In this document: positions 35,107-44,530 of the stretch, piece by piece
Position numbering within the stretch: the first letter of the stretch is position 1
Layout of the letters: every line of letters begins with the position of its first letter
DNA from: Haladaptatus caseinilyticus
GTDB lineage: Archaea > Halobacteriota > Halobacteria > Halobacteriales > Haladaptataceae
Assembly (NCBI RefSeq): GCF_026248685.1
Contig: NZ_CP111037.1
Coordinates: 62,001-126,000 of the forward strand
Length of the DNA: 64,000 nucleotides
Direction of reading: 5' to 3'
Position numbers and translations under genes: made by a program
Notes under the pieces: generated by a model
What the model was told of the DNA's origin: nothing
The model's database searches: none
Seen by the model: the letters and a program-made list of their open reading frames with translations, nothing else

Positions 35107-36342
35107 TCAGTCCGCGTGAGCGGCTGATTCTTCCTGGCCCCCGCTCGATTCGAAGTACGTCACGTACATTTGTGCGACGAAGACGGCAGTGAAGACCACG
35201 TTGAGAACCGTCGTGTATGTATGAGGAACTGATCCACCAGTCCCCGCTCGTTTCGGAATCAGACCGACTGCACCCCATGCATAGTGAGTCACGATGCCCG
35301 TTAGAGTGGCGACCGCGAAGATGGAGAGGAACAGTACCGCTGCCAGACGTTTGCCGTAGTATTTGCGATACATGTCGACGATGTGGGGAACGATTAGGTC
35401 AGCGTAGATGAACGACATCACGCCTCCAAACGGGATTCCGGACGACCATAGCACTAGTGCGAAGGGAACGTTCGCCACTGAACAGACGAACGTAAGGACG
35501 CCGACGAGGACGCCGATCGCTGACCCGAGTACGACCCACGCGACAGTCCCTTCGGGTGCGAGCGTGAATAGCTGTGCCCACCACGATCGTGGTACGAACG
35601 CGGCGAGAAGCGAGGCGATAATGAATCCTGCGACGAGATCGTCCCACAACATTTCCCACTCCCCGATGGCATTTCTGAAGGCGTTTTTCCATCCCGAGAC
35701 GGTGAACAGTTTCTCCCTCCACGTCGCGGGTTTCTGCTGATTTACGAAGGTCTCTTTGCACGACTCCGAGCAGAAATACGCCGTTCCATCGTCCGTCTCG
35801 ATGTACACGCTATCGTCGTCGTTCGGGTCGACTTCCATTCCACACACCGGGTCACGGACGGTTCCGTTTTCCTCGTCGCCCGAGCGAGCGTGGTCGCGCG
35901 CGGCTTCGAACCACGAATCGGGGACGATGTACTTCGTAATGCCCGCCAGCAGAAGGATCATCAGGATACCGCCGAATACGTCGGCGGCGACGAACTGCCA
36001 GCCGAGCAAAATCCACATCACGAGTCCGATTTCGATGACAAGGTTTGTGCTGGCGAACTGAAACCCGGCGAAGGACGATTCCGGCGAAGCTCCCTTCTTG
36101 AATAGTGATTTCGCCGTGGCGACGGCTCCGAACGAGCAACTCGACGAGAGAAACCCGAAGAGGCTGCCGAGCCCGATCTCACGTAGACCCCTTCCGCCGA
36201 GCACGTCGGTCATACGGTCCTCGCTGACGAACGCCTGCACTGCCCCCGCGATGGTAAATCCGAGTACTAGCGCCCACCACGTTTTCCACGTCATGTCGCC
36301 GAGGAACGTCGCAGCATCCACGAGGTTTTGAGCGATGTTCAT
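35107..36342 (-). CDS. DUF318/ArsP-like permease with internal YHS metal-binding domain
   Basis: 411 aa from ATG 36342; GTG 36360 is also possible. Two bundles of four TM helices flank a soluble YHS domain (about residues 163-210): DPVCGMEVDPND and TAYFCSESCKETF give the Cys ligands. The first bundle has FLSSSCSFGAVATAKSLFKKG, with the conserved Cys of the PF03773 permease family; the second has VCSVANVPFALVLWSSGIPFGG. The family moves organoarsenicals or, in YHS-fused forms, probably copper or other soft metals. Substrate unproven. A Cys-rich YHS in the central loop suggests metal delivery to the pore. Confidence 0.85.
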   Translation of the reverse strand: MNIAQNLVDAATFLGDMTWKTWWALVLGFTIAGAVQAFVSEDRMTDVLGGRGLREIGLGSLFGFLSSSCSFGAVATAKSLFKKGASPESSFAGFQFASTNLVIEIGLVMWILLGWQFVAADVFGGILMILLLAGITKYIVPDSWFEAARDHARSGDEENGTVRDPVCGMEVDPNDDDSVYIETDDGTAYFCSESCKETFVNQQKPATWREKLFTVSGWKNAFRNAIGEWEMLWDDLVAGFIIASLLAAFVPRSWWAQLFTLAPEGTVAWVVLGSAIGVLVGVLTFVCSVANVPFALVLWSSGIPFGGVMSFIYADLIVPHIVDMYRKYYGKRLAAVLFLSIFAVATLTGIVTHYAWGAVGLIPKRAGTGGSVPHTYTTVLNVVFTAVFVAQMYVTYFESSGGQEESAAHAD

Positions 36343-36750
36343 GGATGGAACTAGGGACACGATGTTTTCGGTCGTTGTGGTTAATGGAACGGTAATTCGA
36401 ACGTCGGTCTGCGAACGGATACTCCCGGAAAATCGCGTAAATCAACCGATTAGAAACCAGCCACATCAAAAACTCATTTATTAGTTCGGCCATTCACCCT
36501 AATCGTCTTGCCTTTCTAAAAAATACCGCTTCAAAGCTTGATCAAATAAGGTGGCGTAGCTTCCGGCACCGAATGCCAGCAAACGCTACGAAAGTGTTTG
36601 GGAACAGTAAGTCTCTATCGAGAACCGTCGGAAATGGCGCTCGAACTCTGACGGCGAGGTGCATACTCGGTACGACAGAAATGGGGCGAAAACCGGGGAA
36701 ACACGCACCCCAGCCGAATCCTTTTGCCGTCTCCGTTCTTCGACCGTACC
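36343..36750. other. AT-richer intergenic region
   Basis: About 400 bp between divergent genes. The middle (36440-36550) is markedly AT-rich, with runs such as TTTCTAAAAAATA. No convincing ORF or RNA gene; it presumably contains both promoters. Confidence 0.4.
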
Positions 36751-38550
36751 ATGTCATCACCACGGTACTCTGTCGCACGCTATCTGAGCATCGATAGCGC
36801 CGAGTCGCCGACGATTTCGGTCGACGGCGAAATCGTCTATCTCACCGATACGACCGGAACGCCGCAGGTCTGGTCCCTCGACGCACCGAACACGTATCCG
36901 ACTCGACTCACCGCGTACGACGAACGAGTTTCGTTCGTCTCGGCTTCGCCATCCCGTCCGGAGGTGATTTTCGGCATGGACGAAGGAAGCAACGAACACG
37001 ATCAGCTATTCCGGTACAACCTGCGAGACGGTACCGAAACTCCACTAACTGACGACCCTGGATCGATACACCTGTGGGGCGGATGGAGTCCTGACGGCGA
37101 TCAGTTCGCGTTCACGGCGAATCGTCGTGAACGCGATACCTTCGACGTGTATGTACAGACTCGGGACGAGTTGGAGCCAACACTCGTCCACGAGGGTACG
37201 GGTGGTTTCCTCGGTATCGAAACGTGGGGGGAACCCGGTATCGTGCTTTCGAAAGCACACGCCAGCTTCGACTACGACCTGTTCCTGCTCGACCCCGAAA
37301 CGGGTGACCACCGAAGGTTGAGCGACGACACTGAAACACGGTACGGAAACGTGCAATTCGGCCCCGATGACGGACTCTACTGCGTGACGAACTACGGTTC
37401 CGATACGGCAGACATCGTCCGAATCGACCTCGACGACGGAACGCACGAGACGATACAGTCGGGTGACAACTGGAACGTCGAAGGGTTCACGCTGCACGTG
37501 GGAACGGACCGTATCGTCTGGAGTCGAAACGTCGATGGCTACTCCGACGTCCAAGCTGGCACTCTCGTAGGCGATGATATCGAGTCATTGGCTGAACCGG
37601 ACCTCCCTGAAGGTGTCGTGTACGACCTCGGTTTGGGACCGGATGGCGAGCAGTGTGTCCTCTCACTCAGCCGGAGCGATGACCCGAGAAGCGTCGTTAC
37701 GTTCGACCTGGGGACGGGAGACTCGGAGCGATGGACGAACTCCGGAACACTCGGCATACCCCGTGAGAGCCTCTTCGAACCGGAAACGATTCGATACGAG
37801 ACGTTCGACGGGCGGGAGATTCCGGCCTACTGGACGCTTCCCGAGAACGTCGAATCGGACGGCTCGTCCGGAACGGTCCCCGTCATCGTCGACATCCACG
37901 GGGGTCCGGAGCATCAACGACGGCCGTGGTTCTATCCAACGAAACAATACTTCCTCCAACAGGGATACGCGATCTTCGAACCGAACGTTCGCGGGTCGTC
38001 AGGGTACGGCACGGAATACACGCACCTCGATGACGTCGAAAAACGAATGGATTCGGTTGCGGATATCGAATCGGCAGTCGAGTGGCTCCACGACCACGAA
38101 GCCGTCGATTCTACCCGTATCGTCGCCTACGGGCGCTCCTATGGCGGATTTATGGTTCTCGCGGCAATAACGGAGTATCCTGACCTCTGGGCCGCGGCGG
38201 TCGATTTCGTCGGCATCGCCGACTTCGAAACGTTCCTCGAAAACACCGGCGAGTGGCGGCGCTCCCATCGTGCACGGGAGTACGGCTCGTTGGACGATCC
38301 CGAACATCTCGAATCCATCAGCCCGATTCACAAGGTCGACCGAATCGCCTGTCCGCTGTTTATTCAGCACGGTGCAAACGACCCCCGTGTGCCGGTCGGT
38401 GAAGCCGAGCAGATCGCCGAAAAGGTTCGAGACCGAGGCGTTCCGGTCGAAACCTGTATTTTCGAAGACGAGGGTCACCACACGACCTCACGCGAGAACT
38501 TGATCGAGGAATTCGAACGCATCGCCGAGTTCTTGGACGAACACGTCTAA
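36751..38550 (+). CDS. S9 family prolyl oligopeptidase-like peptidase
   Basis: 599 aa from ATG 36751. An N-terminal beta-propeller of about 350 residues (repeats such as YLTDTTGTPQVWSLD and LWGGWSPDGDQFAFTANR), then an alpha/beta hydrolase domain: oxyanion HGGPEHQ, nucleophile AYGRSYGGFM (Ser about 461), Asp in HGANDPRVPV (about 543), His in EDEGHH (about 576). It hydrolyses short peptides, or possibly acyl-peptides, in the cytoplasm; there is no signal peptide. Alternatives within S9 are dipeptidyl and acylaminoacyl peptidase. Confidence 0.92.
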   Translation: MSSPRYSVARYLSIDSAESPTISVDGEIVYLTDTTGTPQVWSLDAPNTYPTRLTAYDERVSFVSASPSRPEVIFGMDEGSNEHDQLFRYNLRDGTETPLTDDPGSIHLWGGWSPDGDQFAFTANRRERDTFDVYVQTRDELEPTLVHEGTGGFLGIETWGEPGIVLSKAHASFDYDLFLLDPETGDHRRLSDDTETRYGNVQFGPDDGLYCVTNYGSDTADIVRIDLDDGTHETIQSGDNWNVEGFTLHVGTDRIVWSRNVDGYSDVQAGTLVGDDIESLAEPDLPEGVVYDLGLGPDGEQCVLSLSRSDDPRSVVTFDLGTGDSERWTNSGTLGIPRESLFEPETIRYETFDGREIPAYWTLPENVESDGSSGTVPVIVDIHGGPEHQRRPWFYPTKQYFLQQGYAIFEPNVRGSSGYGTEYTHLDDVEKRMDSVADIESAVEWLHDHEAVDSTRIVAYGRSYGGFMVLAAITEYPDLWAAAVDFVGIADFETFLENTGEWRRSHRAREYGSLDDPEHLESISPIHKVDRIACPLFIQHGANDPRVPVGEAEQIAEKVRDRGVPVETCIFEDEGHHTTSRENLIEEFERIAEFLDEHV

Positions 38551-38684
38551 GTAGGGTGTCCGCCCATTTCCCGAGAGACTCGTTCGTCGTCGAACCGGTC
38601 GATTTGGTGGGTTGGAATGGCTGTACCTAGGTTTGGTGTCCGGTAACCAACACGTCGATAAGTGGTGCTCGCTGCAATCGACTT

Positions 38685-39368
38685 CTACACCCCTAACTCG
38701 TCGGCTAAGTCGTAAATCGATTCGATAACGAGGTCCGGCTCGTCGCCGAATGGCTCCCACGGCTTTCCTTTTCTGTCCAACCACACGCCCTGCATTCCGG
38801 CGTGTTTCGAACCCTGTACGTCGAACCATCCGGCGGTGATATGTGCGATTTCCTCGATCGGGGTCCCGGTTCGTCCCGCAGCATGGCGGTAGATCTCCGT
38901 GTCGGGTTTGAACGTCTCCACTTCGTCGGCGCTGATGGTGTCTACGAGGAGGTCGCCGATGTCGGCGTGTTCGACCATCGAATCCAACATTTCCGGGTTT
39001 CCATTGGAGACGACGTAGCAGTCGTAGCCACCGTCGCGGAGTCGCTCGATTCCGTCTCGCACGTCGTCGAATACATCGAGTTCGTGATAGACGGCGAGGA
39101 TTTCGTCGCGCTCGTCCGCGGTAATGTCGGCATCGTGGGCGGAGAGAGCGTACTGAAGCGCATCCCGGTTCATCTCATAAAACGGTTGGTACGAATCGGT
39201 GTGGTTGGCGACGAACGTGTATTCGAGCGACCGTGCACGCCAGAGATCGGAGACGGGTTCCGGATCTTCGACGCGCTCGGCGAGCGCTTTTTCCGCGGCA
39301 TCGACATCGACCAGCGTGCTGTAGGAGTCGAACGTAACGGTCGTAACTCGGTCGGACTCGAAGGACAT
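38685..39368 (-). CDS. haloacid dehalogenase, type II (HAD superfamily)
   Basis: 227 aa. Nucleophile Asp in VTFDSYSTLVD (about 14), cap domain, then VSNGNPEMLDSM, LLVDTISADEVETFKPDTEIYRHA (Lys), and AGWFDVQGSKHAGMQGVWLDRKG. This is the 2-haloacid dehalogenase type II pattern, including the KPDxxIY block. It may release halide from haloacids, or act as a phosphatase; many haloarchaeal copies are untested. No partner gene. Confidence 0.87.
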   Translation of the reverse strand: MSFESDRVTTVTFDSYSTLVDVDAAEKALAERVEDPEPVSDLWRARSLEYTFVANHTDSYQPFYEMNRDALQYALSAHDADITADERDEILAVYHELDVFDDVRDGIERLRDGGYDCYVVSNGNPEMLDSMVEHADIGDLLVDTISADEVETFKPDTEIYRHAAGRTGTPIEEIAHITAGWFDVQGSKHAGMQGVWLDRKGKPWEPFGDEPDLVIESIYDLADELGV

Positions 39369-39477
39369 GGACGGTGTTCGCTCGGAACGGAGTTAGTCGT
39401 AGGGGCAAAAGCAGGGATTTCCGGTACTCCTTGCTCCTCGATCGTGCAGCGATCAAAACGGGAGTGACGTTCAGTTC

Positions 39478-40182
39478 CTACAACCGGACCGTATGTTGTT
39501 TCGCCGAACCGACCCCGTCGAACTCGGAGAGTTGGCCGCCGCACGAACTCCGTGTTTCGGACGGACTGAGATACACCTCGAACTGGGAACTACAGCCGAT
39601 GGTTCCCCAGGTCTCGATAACTGTCGTCGCTCCCGTCGCTTTCGGTTGTAGCGTGTAGAGCAGTTCCCCCCTTTCTGGGACGTTTCGGAACTGAAACACG
39701 TGTTCTGAACCCGGTTCGAGGGTGTACGCCTGGTCGAAAACGACGTTATCCTTTGGGCGAATTCGCGTCGCCTGCATCGTAAACTGGAATTCGCCGTCAT
39801 CGCGTTCCTCCTTCCCCGTATTTTCGTCCTCGTCCCCGACTACGTCGTCGACCATGTCCTGAACGTCGATTTCGCCCTCGTCCTTTACCGTTTCCGTTTT
39901 CCCGTTCTTGTCGGTTATACGGTACGCCGAAATCGGCTGACTCGAAACGGAAAGCGTGAACAGTTGTGGATTGTCGGTCGGATTCTTTACCAAGAGCCGG
40001 TTTCCGGTCGATGACTGTGACTGGTTTTCGGTACGTGATTGACTTCCGATCGAGGATTGTGATTCGTCACCGCTGGAACTTTCCGTCTGTTTTGCAACAA
40101 CCGAAGCCATCGTCCCGGTGAGAAGTACTGTCCCCCCTGCGAGTAAACGTCGTCGTGATATGTGATCGGAGAACTTACCCAT
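39478..40182 (-). CDS. Tat-exported hypothetical protein
   Basis: 234 aa from ATG 40182. Tat signal with three arginines: SRRRLLAGGTVLLTGTMASVV. A Ser/Gln/Asn-rich linker follows (SSIGSQSRTENQSQSSTG), then a beta-rich domain with an internal Asp/Glu-rich loop (DDVVGDEDENTGKEERDD). Three Cys near the end may form a disulfide. Probably secreted; no family recognised. Confidence 0.7.
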   Translation of the reverse strand: MGKFSDHISRRRLLAGGTVLLTGTMASVVAKQTESSSGDESQSSIGSQSRTENQSQSSTGNRLLVKNPTDNPQLFTLSVSSQPISAYRITDKNGKTETVKDEGEIDVQDMVDDVVGDEDENTGKEERDDGEFQFTMQATRIRPKDNVVFDQAYTLEPGSEHVFQFRNVPERGELLYTLQPKATGATTVIETWGTIGCSSQFEVYLSPSETRSSCGGQLSEFDGVGSAKQHTVRL

Positions 40183-40272
40183 GATACCCCACAGAACGGT
40201 GTCGCTCTTCAGCCCTTTCAAGGCTGTGGCACTCACGTGACACTATCGTCCCCTGATGGGGTGGTCGGTATC

Positions 40273-41247
40273 TCACTCGTGGCCCGACACGTGAACTGCT
40301 GAGTACGGCTCTTCGAGATACGCTAAATCGCCGGACGAGAGGTCGATATCGAGCGCTTCGACAGCGTCTTCTAGATGTTCAACGCTAGTCGTCCCGACGA
40401 TCGGCGCGTCCACCCATTGTTTGTGGAAGAGCCACGCGAGCGAAATTTGCGCCATCGTCACGCCTTTTTGGGCGGCAAGTTCCTGCACTCGTTCGTTGAT
40501 TTCCGCGCCGCCGTTATCCGCGTAGGGATGCTGGTGTGCGTAATCGTCGGATTGTCCTCGAGTCGTATCCTCGAACGCTTCGTGTGGCCGGGTGAGATAG
40601 CCACGTGCGAGGGGACTCCACGGAATGACACCGATCCCCTCTTTTTTACAGAAAGGAAGCATCTCGCGTTCTTCCTCGCGGTACACCAGATTGTAATGAT
40701 TTTGCATCGTCACGAATCGGTCGAGGCCGAGTCGCTCACTCGTGTGAAGGGCCTCGGCGAACTGGTGTGTCCACATCGAACTCGCGCCGAAGTAGCGAAC
40801 TTTTTCCCGTCGAACCGCATCGTCGAGTGCCCGTAGGGTAACGTCTATGGGCGTCCTCTCGTCCCACCGGTGAGTCTGATAGAGGTCGATCGTATCCATG
40901 CCGAGTCGGGAGCGGGAGTTGTCGAGTTCCTGTTCGATAGCCTTCCGTGAGAGCCCTCCCGAGTTCGGGTCGTTCTCGTTCATCTGGAAGTAGCCCTTCG
41001 TGGCTACCACCATCTCGTCGCGCCGACCATCCAGCGCCTTTCCGAGGATTCGTTCACTTTCGCCGCGTGAGTACATGTTCGCCGTGTCGAAGAAGTTGAT
41101 ACCGAGCTCGATGGCTCGTTCGATGATCGGCATACTCTCTTTCTCGTCTAGCACCCACTCGCGCCAGTCACTCGACCCGAAGCTCATACAGCCGAGGCAG
41201 ATGCGACTTACCTCCATACCCGTATCGCCGAGCGTCGTGTACTCCAT
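40273..41247 (-). CDS. aldo/keto reductase
   Basis: 324 aa from ATG 41247. NADPH-dependent TIM barrel. The catalytic tetrad region is FDTANMYSRGESE (Asp, Tyr) with KGYFQMNEND (Lys) and YQTHRWDE (His). The closing FVDAPIVGTTSVEHLEDAVEALDI is the usual cofactor-binding end. It resembles the YajO/voltage-channel-beta-like AKR subgroup. The substrate is unknown. TATATATC on the gene's upstream side is a probable TATA element. Confidence 0.92.
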   Translation of the reverse strand: MEYTTLGDTGMEVSRICLGCMSFGSSDWREWVLDEKESMPIIERAIELGINFFDTANMYSRGESERILGKALDGRRDEMVVATKGYFQMNENDPNSGGLSRKAIEQELDNSRSRLGMDTIDLYQTHRWDERTPIDVTLRALDDAVRREKVRYFGASSMWTHQFAEALHTSERLGLDRFVTMQNHYNLVYREEEREMLPFCKKEGIGVIPWSPLARGYLTRPHEAFEDTTRGQSDDYAHQHPYADNGGAEINERVQELAAQKGVTMAQISLAWLFHKQWVDAPIVGTTSVEHLEDAVEALDIDLSSGDLAYLEEPYSAVHVSGHE

Positions 41248-41530
41248 ATCGAGAATCTCGCTTGCGGGTGGCAAAAAGCTACGCCACCCCGGAGAGTAAC
41301 GTGCTCACACGATTATATATCTGAATAGATTTCTCAGAAGCTATCTAGAAAGCTATCTCACTTGGATTCCTTTGGAGCACGGAACGGTAGCGCAACTGAA
41401 TCACACGCGGAAAATAGCGATTCGACGGTTCCGTTCATCACTCATTGCGTCACTCTTCTAGCAATTAGTGAACAGAACAAATAATATTAGTTTTTAGGAA
41501 TAAATACCTATCGTAAAGAAAGGCGATAGT

Positions 41531-41887
41531 ATGAAAACGAATATTTGGGTGCTACCAATCGACCCGCCGCAGACACGGGTGTTGTTCCTGCCGATTTGGA
41601 ACGCAATGTACCAGGACTAACGATCCATACTGTCGACGACGTACAGGATGTTCTCAACGGTATCGAGGAGTGGAACGTCGATTGCGTCGTCAGTGCCTAC
41701 GTGTTTCCGAGGTGGGACGGGATCACACTGTCCGAACGAGGCCGCGACCGCTTTCCATACGACCACGGATAGTGGATCGGGACTGGGTCTGTCCATCGTG
41801 AAAGGAACCGCCGAGGCCCACGGGTGGTCGATTTCCGTTCGTGACGGAACGGACGGCGGTGCGTGTTTTCGGATTCTGCTGGAGTAA
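41531..41887 (+). pseudogene. remnant of a receiver-histidine kinase
   Basis: A frame ending near 41772 holds a receiver-like piece (ADLERNVPGLTIHT, VDCVVSAYVFPRWDGI), where the phospho-acceptor SDYxMPxMDG motif has become SAYVFPRWDG. A second frame from about 41770 to TAA/TAG at 41887 supplies the G2-box end of a kinase ATPase domain: TTTDSGSGLGLSIVKGTAEA, then HGWSISVRD, GGACFRILLE. Receiver and ATPase ends are fused directly, so PAS, DHp and most of the ATPase are gone. A deletion plus frameshift made it non-functional. Confidence 0.7.
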
Positions 41888-41888
41888 C

Positions 41889-42929
41889 CTACGGTCGCCG
41901 AAACCCTTCGACAGTGGGAGCGTCCAACGGACTCGTCGGAAGACCGTCCGTTGGCTCGGGGTCGTTGTATCCGCGTGGCGCGACGTCGTTCGGCGAATTC
42001 GGGTAGAACAACGACGCGAGCAGTTGGATCTGTTCACGGCCGACGCTCAGTTCGAACTGGCCACCACCATACAGTCGTATTTCGTGACGATCACAGTATT
42101 CGAGCGTGTCGAACAGCGACTCGACGCTTCCGAAGCGCGATGGCTTGATGTTCAACCACTTCGGCTCGAACGGAAGCGACTCGACACTTTCGACGCTTGT
42201 AATCGGGACGTCCCACGAAATTCTGTTCCGAGCAGAGTCGAGAATCGGTGCGGTTTCGTTGGTGTACGCCGGGTCTTCGATAACTACGTCGGGAAGGCCG
42301 TCCCGAACACGACAATACAGGTCCGGTTCAGCCGATTGTCCGACGGCTGCATCTTCGTACTGTGATTTCAGATCGACGATTCGAACGTTACCGGTGGCGG
42401 CCAGTTCCGAGACGAGTTCGGATGACCACTCAGGCGTGGCGTCGAGCTTGAACGATAGGTGAGGATCGATATCCAACCACCGTCGAACGCGCTCAGCACT
42501 CGGAGGGTCACCCAATCGCGTGCTCACCACGAACTCCACTGGAAGGGCAGTTCGTCCGAGAACGGTCGGGAGATCGGTGCCTGCCTGTCGAAGCGCCAAA
42601 TCCAGTGCTGAACTCTCGAACCCCCACCGTCTGTACTGGCGGAAGTCGTCGCGGGACGGTCCAGCGGGAAACAAATCGAGGTCGCTCAGCGTCGCCGAAA
42701 ACTCATCGAGCGTGTATTTACCGGACAGATCGAACGTCGCGTCTGCCAGTGCGTACTGATCGTCCGCCTCGTAGGTTACGTCTTCGCCCCGGCCGGTTTC
42801 GCCAGCACCCTGCAGGACGATTTCAGTCGTAACGCGCGTGAAATCGCTGGAGGTGTCTCGTTCGTGTGTTTCGAACTCGCATGCTTCGATTTCGAGCGGG
42901 AGATCCGCGATTTCGTCGTAAAGGCCCAT
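41889..42929 (-). CDS. enolase-superfamily protein (MLE/OSBS-like), haloarchaeal type
   Basis: 346 aa from ATG 42929 (MGLYDEIADLP). The barrel carries the acid-base residues expected of the superfamily: FKLD (Lys), VDLK (Asp), VIEDP (Glu), WDVP (Asp), and NIKPSRFGS (Lys). That set resembles o-succinylbenzoate synthase or Ala-Glu epimerase, yet the N-terminal capping domain (IEACEFETHERD) is unusual and I cannot assign a substrate. It is divergent from the FeS-photolyase gene with about 100 nt between starts. Confidence 0.78.
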   Translation of the reverse strand: MGLYDEIADLPLEIEACEFETHERDTSSDFTRVTTEIVLQGAGETGRGEDVTYEADDQYALADATFDLSGKYTLDEFSATLSDLDLFPAGPSRDDFRQYRRWGFESSALDLALRQAGTDLPTVLGRTALPVEFVVSTRLGDPPSAERVRRWLDIDPHLSFKLDATPEWSSELVSELAATGNVRIVDLKSQYEDAAVGQSAEPDLYCRVRDGLPDVVIEDPAYTNETAPILDSARNRISWDVPITSVESVESLPFEPKWLNIKPSRFGSVESLFDTLEYCDRHEIRLYGGGQFELSVGREQIQLLASLFYPNSPNDVAPRGYNDPEPTDGLPTSPLDAPTVEGFRRP

Positions 42930-43027
42930 AGGTGAGAAACGACGGGGGTGGGAATAACTGTCTGGTGGTGTCGACGAGATCATTCGTTGGGAGATGAACT
43001 TTTGGCACTGCCTCCCGACTCACACCT

Positions 43028-44530
43028 ATGACCGTCTGGGTACTCGGCGACCAACTGACGACAGCGACCGGGCCACTCACGAACGCCGGGGATGAGCGAA
43101 TCCTTCTCGTGGAAGCACACGACTTCGCCCGACGAATGCCATACCACCCGCAGAAACTCACACTGCTGTTCAGCGCGATGCGCCACTTCAGGGATGAACG
43201 CCGGAACGATGGACGGGAAGTCGTCTACCGGCAGTCGGAGACTTTTCTCGAAGCACTGAAAGCACACTTCGAGGTGTTTCCCGGCGACGAACTGCGACTG
43301 ATGGAACCGGCCAGTCACGGTGCTGGAAACCGACTGCGAGAAATAGCCACGGAAGCGGGCGGAACGCTCGAACTCGTGCCGAACGACCTGTTTCTCGTTT
43401 CACCGCAGGCGTTCGACGAGTGGGCCGGTGAGGATACCACCCGATTCCGCCACGAACAGTTTTATCGATGGATACGCATGCAAACCGGTTATCTGATGGA
43501 CGGGGACGACCCGGAGGGTGGCGAGTGGAACTACGACGATGCGAATCGTGAATCGCCGCCGCCGGAGTACGAGTTCCCCGACCCGCCATCGTTCGACCCC
43601 GACGAACTGACCCGTGAGACGCTGGCGTGGGTCGAACGGGAGTTCGAGACGTGGGGCACCGCTGACGAATTCCACTGGCCAGTCACACGGGAAGGGACGC
43701 TCGACGCGCTCGACCAGTTTATCCAGCACCGACTCGCCGATTTCGGGCCGTATCAGGACGCGATGGTAGGGTCTGAGTGGGCGCTGAACCACTCCATCCT
43801 TTCCTCGTCGGTCAACCTCGGATTACTCCATCCCCGTGAACTCATCGAACGGGCTATCGCGGCCTACGAGAGCGACGAAGCGCCTCTCAACAGCGTTGAA
43901 GGCTTCGTCAGGCAGGTGCTCGGCTGGCGGGAGTTCATGCGACACGTCTATCGCCGACGAATGGACGAGATGGCGGCCGCAAATCAGCTCGAAGCGCACC
44001 GAGAACTGTCGCCCCTGTACTACTTCGGCGACACCGAGATGAACTGTCTATCCATCGCAGTTGACCGCGTGTGGAAACGTGGTTACAGTCATCACATCGA
44101 ACGATTGATGGTTCTCTCGAATTTCGCACTTCTCATCGGGGCCAGTCCACGGGAACTCAATCGATGGTTTCACTTCGCCTACGTCGATGCCTACCATTGG
44201 GTGACGACGCCGAACGTCGTCGGGATGGGTGTCTTCGCGACGGACGCACTCTCGACCAAACCCTACGCGTCCAGCGGACGATATATCGACCGAATGAGCG
44301 ACTTTTGTGGGAATTGTCGATACAACGTCAACGAGACGACTGGACCGGATGCCTGTCCGTTCAACGCCCTTTACTGGGATTTCCTCGTCGAAAACGAGGG
44401 ACAACTGCGAGATAATCACCGAATGGCACTGGTCTACAGCAACCTCGACCGAAAGGACGAGGACGAAATCGATGCGATCCGTGAACGGGCACGAACGGTT
44501 CGTGAAATGGCCGAGCGTGAAACGCTCTAA
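43028..44530 (+). CDS. FeS-BCP cryptochrome/photolyase family protein (PhrB-like)
   Basis: 500 aa. The N-terminus MTVWVLGDQLTT (rather than VWFRxDLR) and the length fit the iron-sulfur bacterial/archaeal photolyase group (PF04244), which repairs (6-4) photoproducts. FAD-binding region WREFMRHVYRRRM; 4Fe-4S Cys ligands at about 339 (MNCLS) and in CGNCRYN (about 427 and 430) with DACPFN (about 443). Flavin plus a deazaflavin or lumazine antenna is likely. It is convergent with, and overlaps by 4 nt, the DASH-type photolyase gene. Confidence 0.9.
   Translation: MTVWVLGDQLTTATGPLTNAGDERILLVEAHDFARRMPYHPQKLTLLFSAMRHFRDERRNDGREVVYRQSETFLEALKAHFEVFPGDELRLMEPASHGAGNRLREIATEAGGTLELVPNDLFLVSPQAFDEWAGEDTTRFRHEQFYRWIRMQTGYLMDGDDPEGGEWNYDDANRESPPPEYEFPDPPSFDPDELTRETLAWVEREFETWGTADEFHWPVTREGTLDALDQFIQHRLADFGPYQDAMVGSEWALNHSILSSSVNLGLLHPRELIERAIAAYESDEAPLNSVEGFVRQVLGWREFMRHVYRRRMDEMAAANQLEAHRELSPLYYFGDTEMNCLSIAVDRVWKRGYSHHIERLMVLSNFALLIGASPRELNRWFHFAYVDAYHWVTTPNVVGMGVFATDALSTKPYASSGRYIDRMSDFCGNCRYNVNETTGPDACPFNALYWDFLVENEGQLRDNHRMALVYSNLDRKDEDEIDAIRERARTVREMAERETL

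Noticed and set aside
35579-35590. CCACGATCGTGG, a 12-bp palindrome
   Set aside because: Lies inside the permease gene and is short enough to be expected by chance in 64 kb of this composition.
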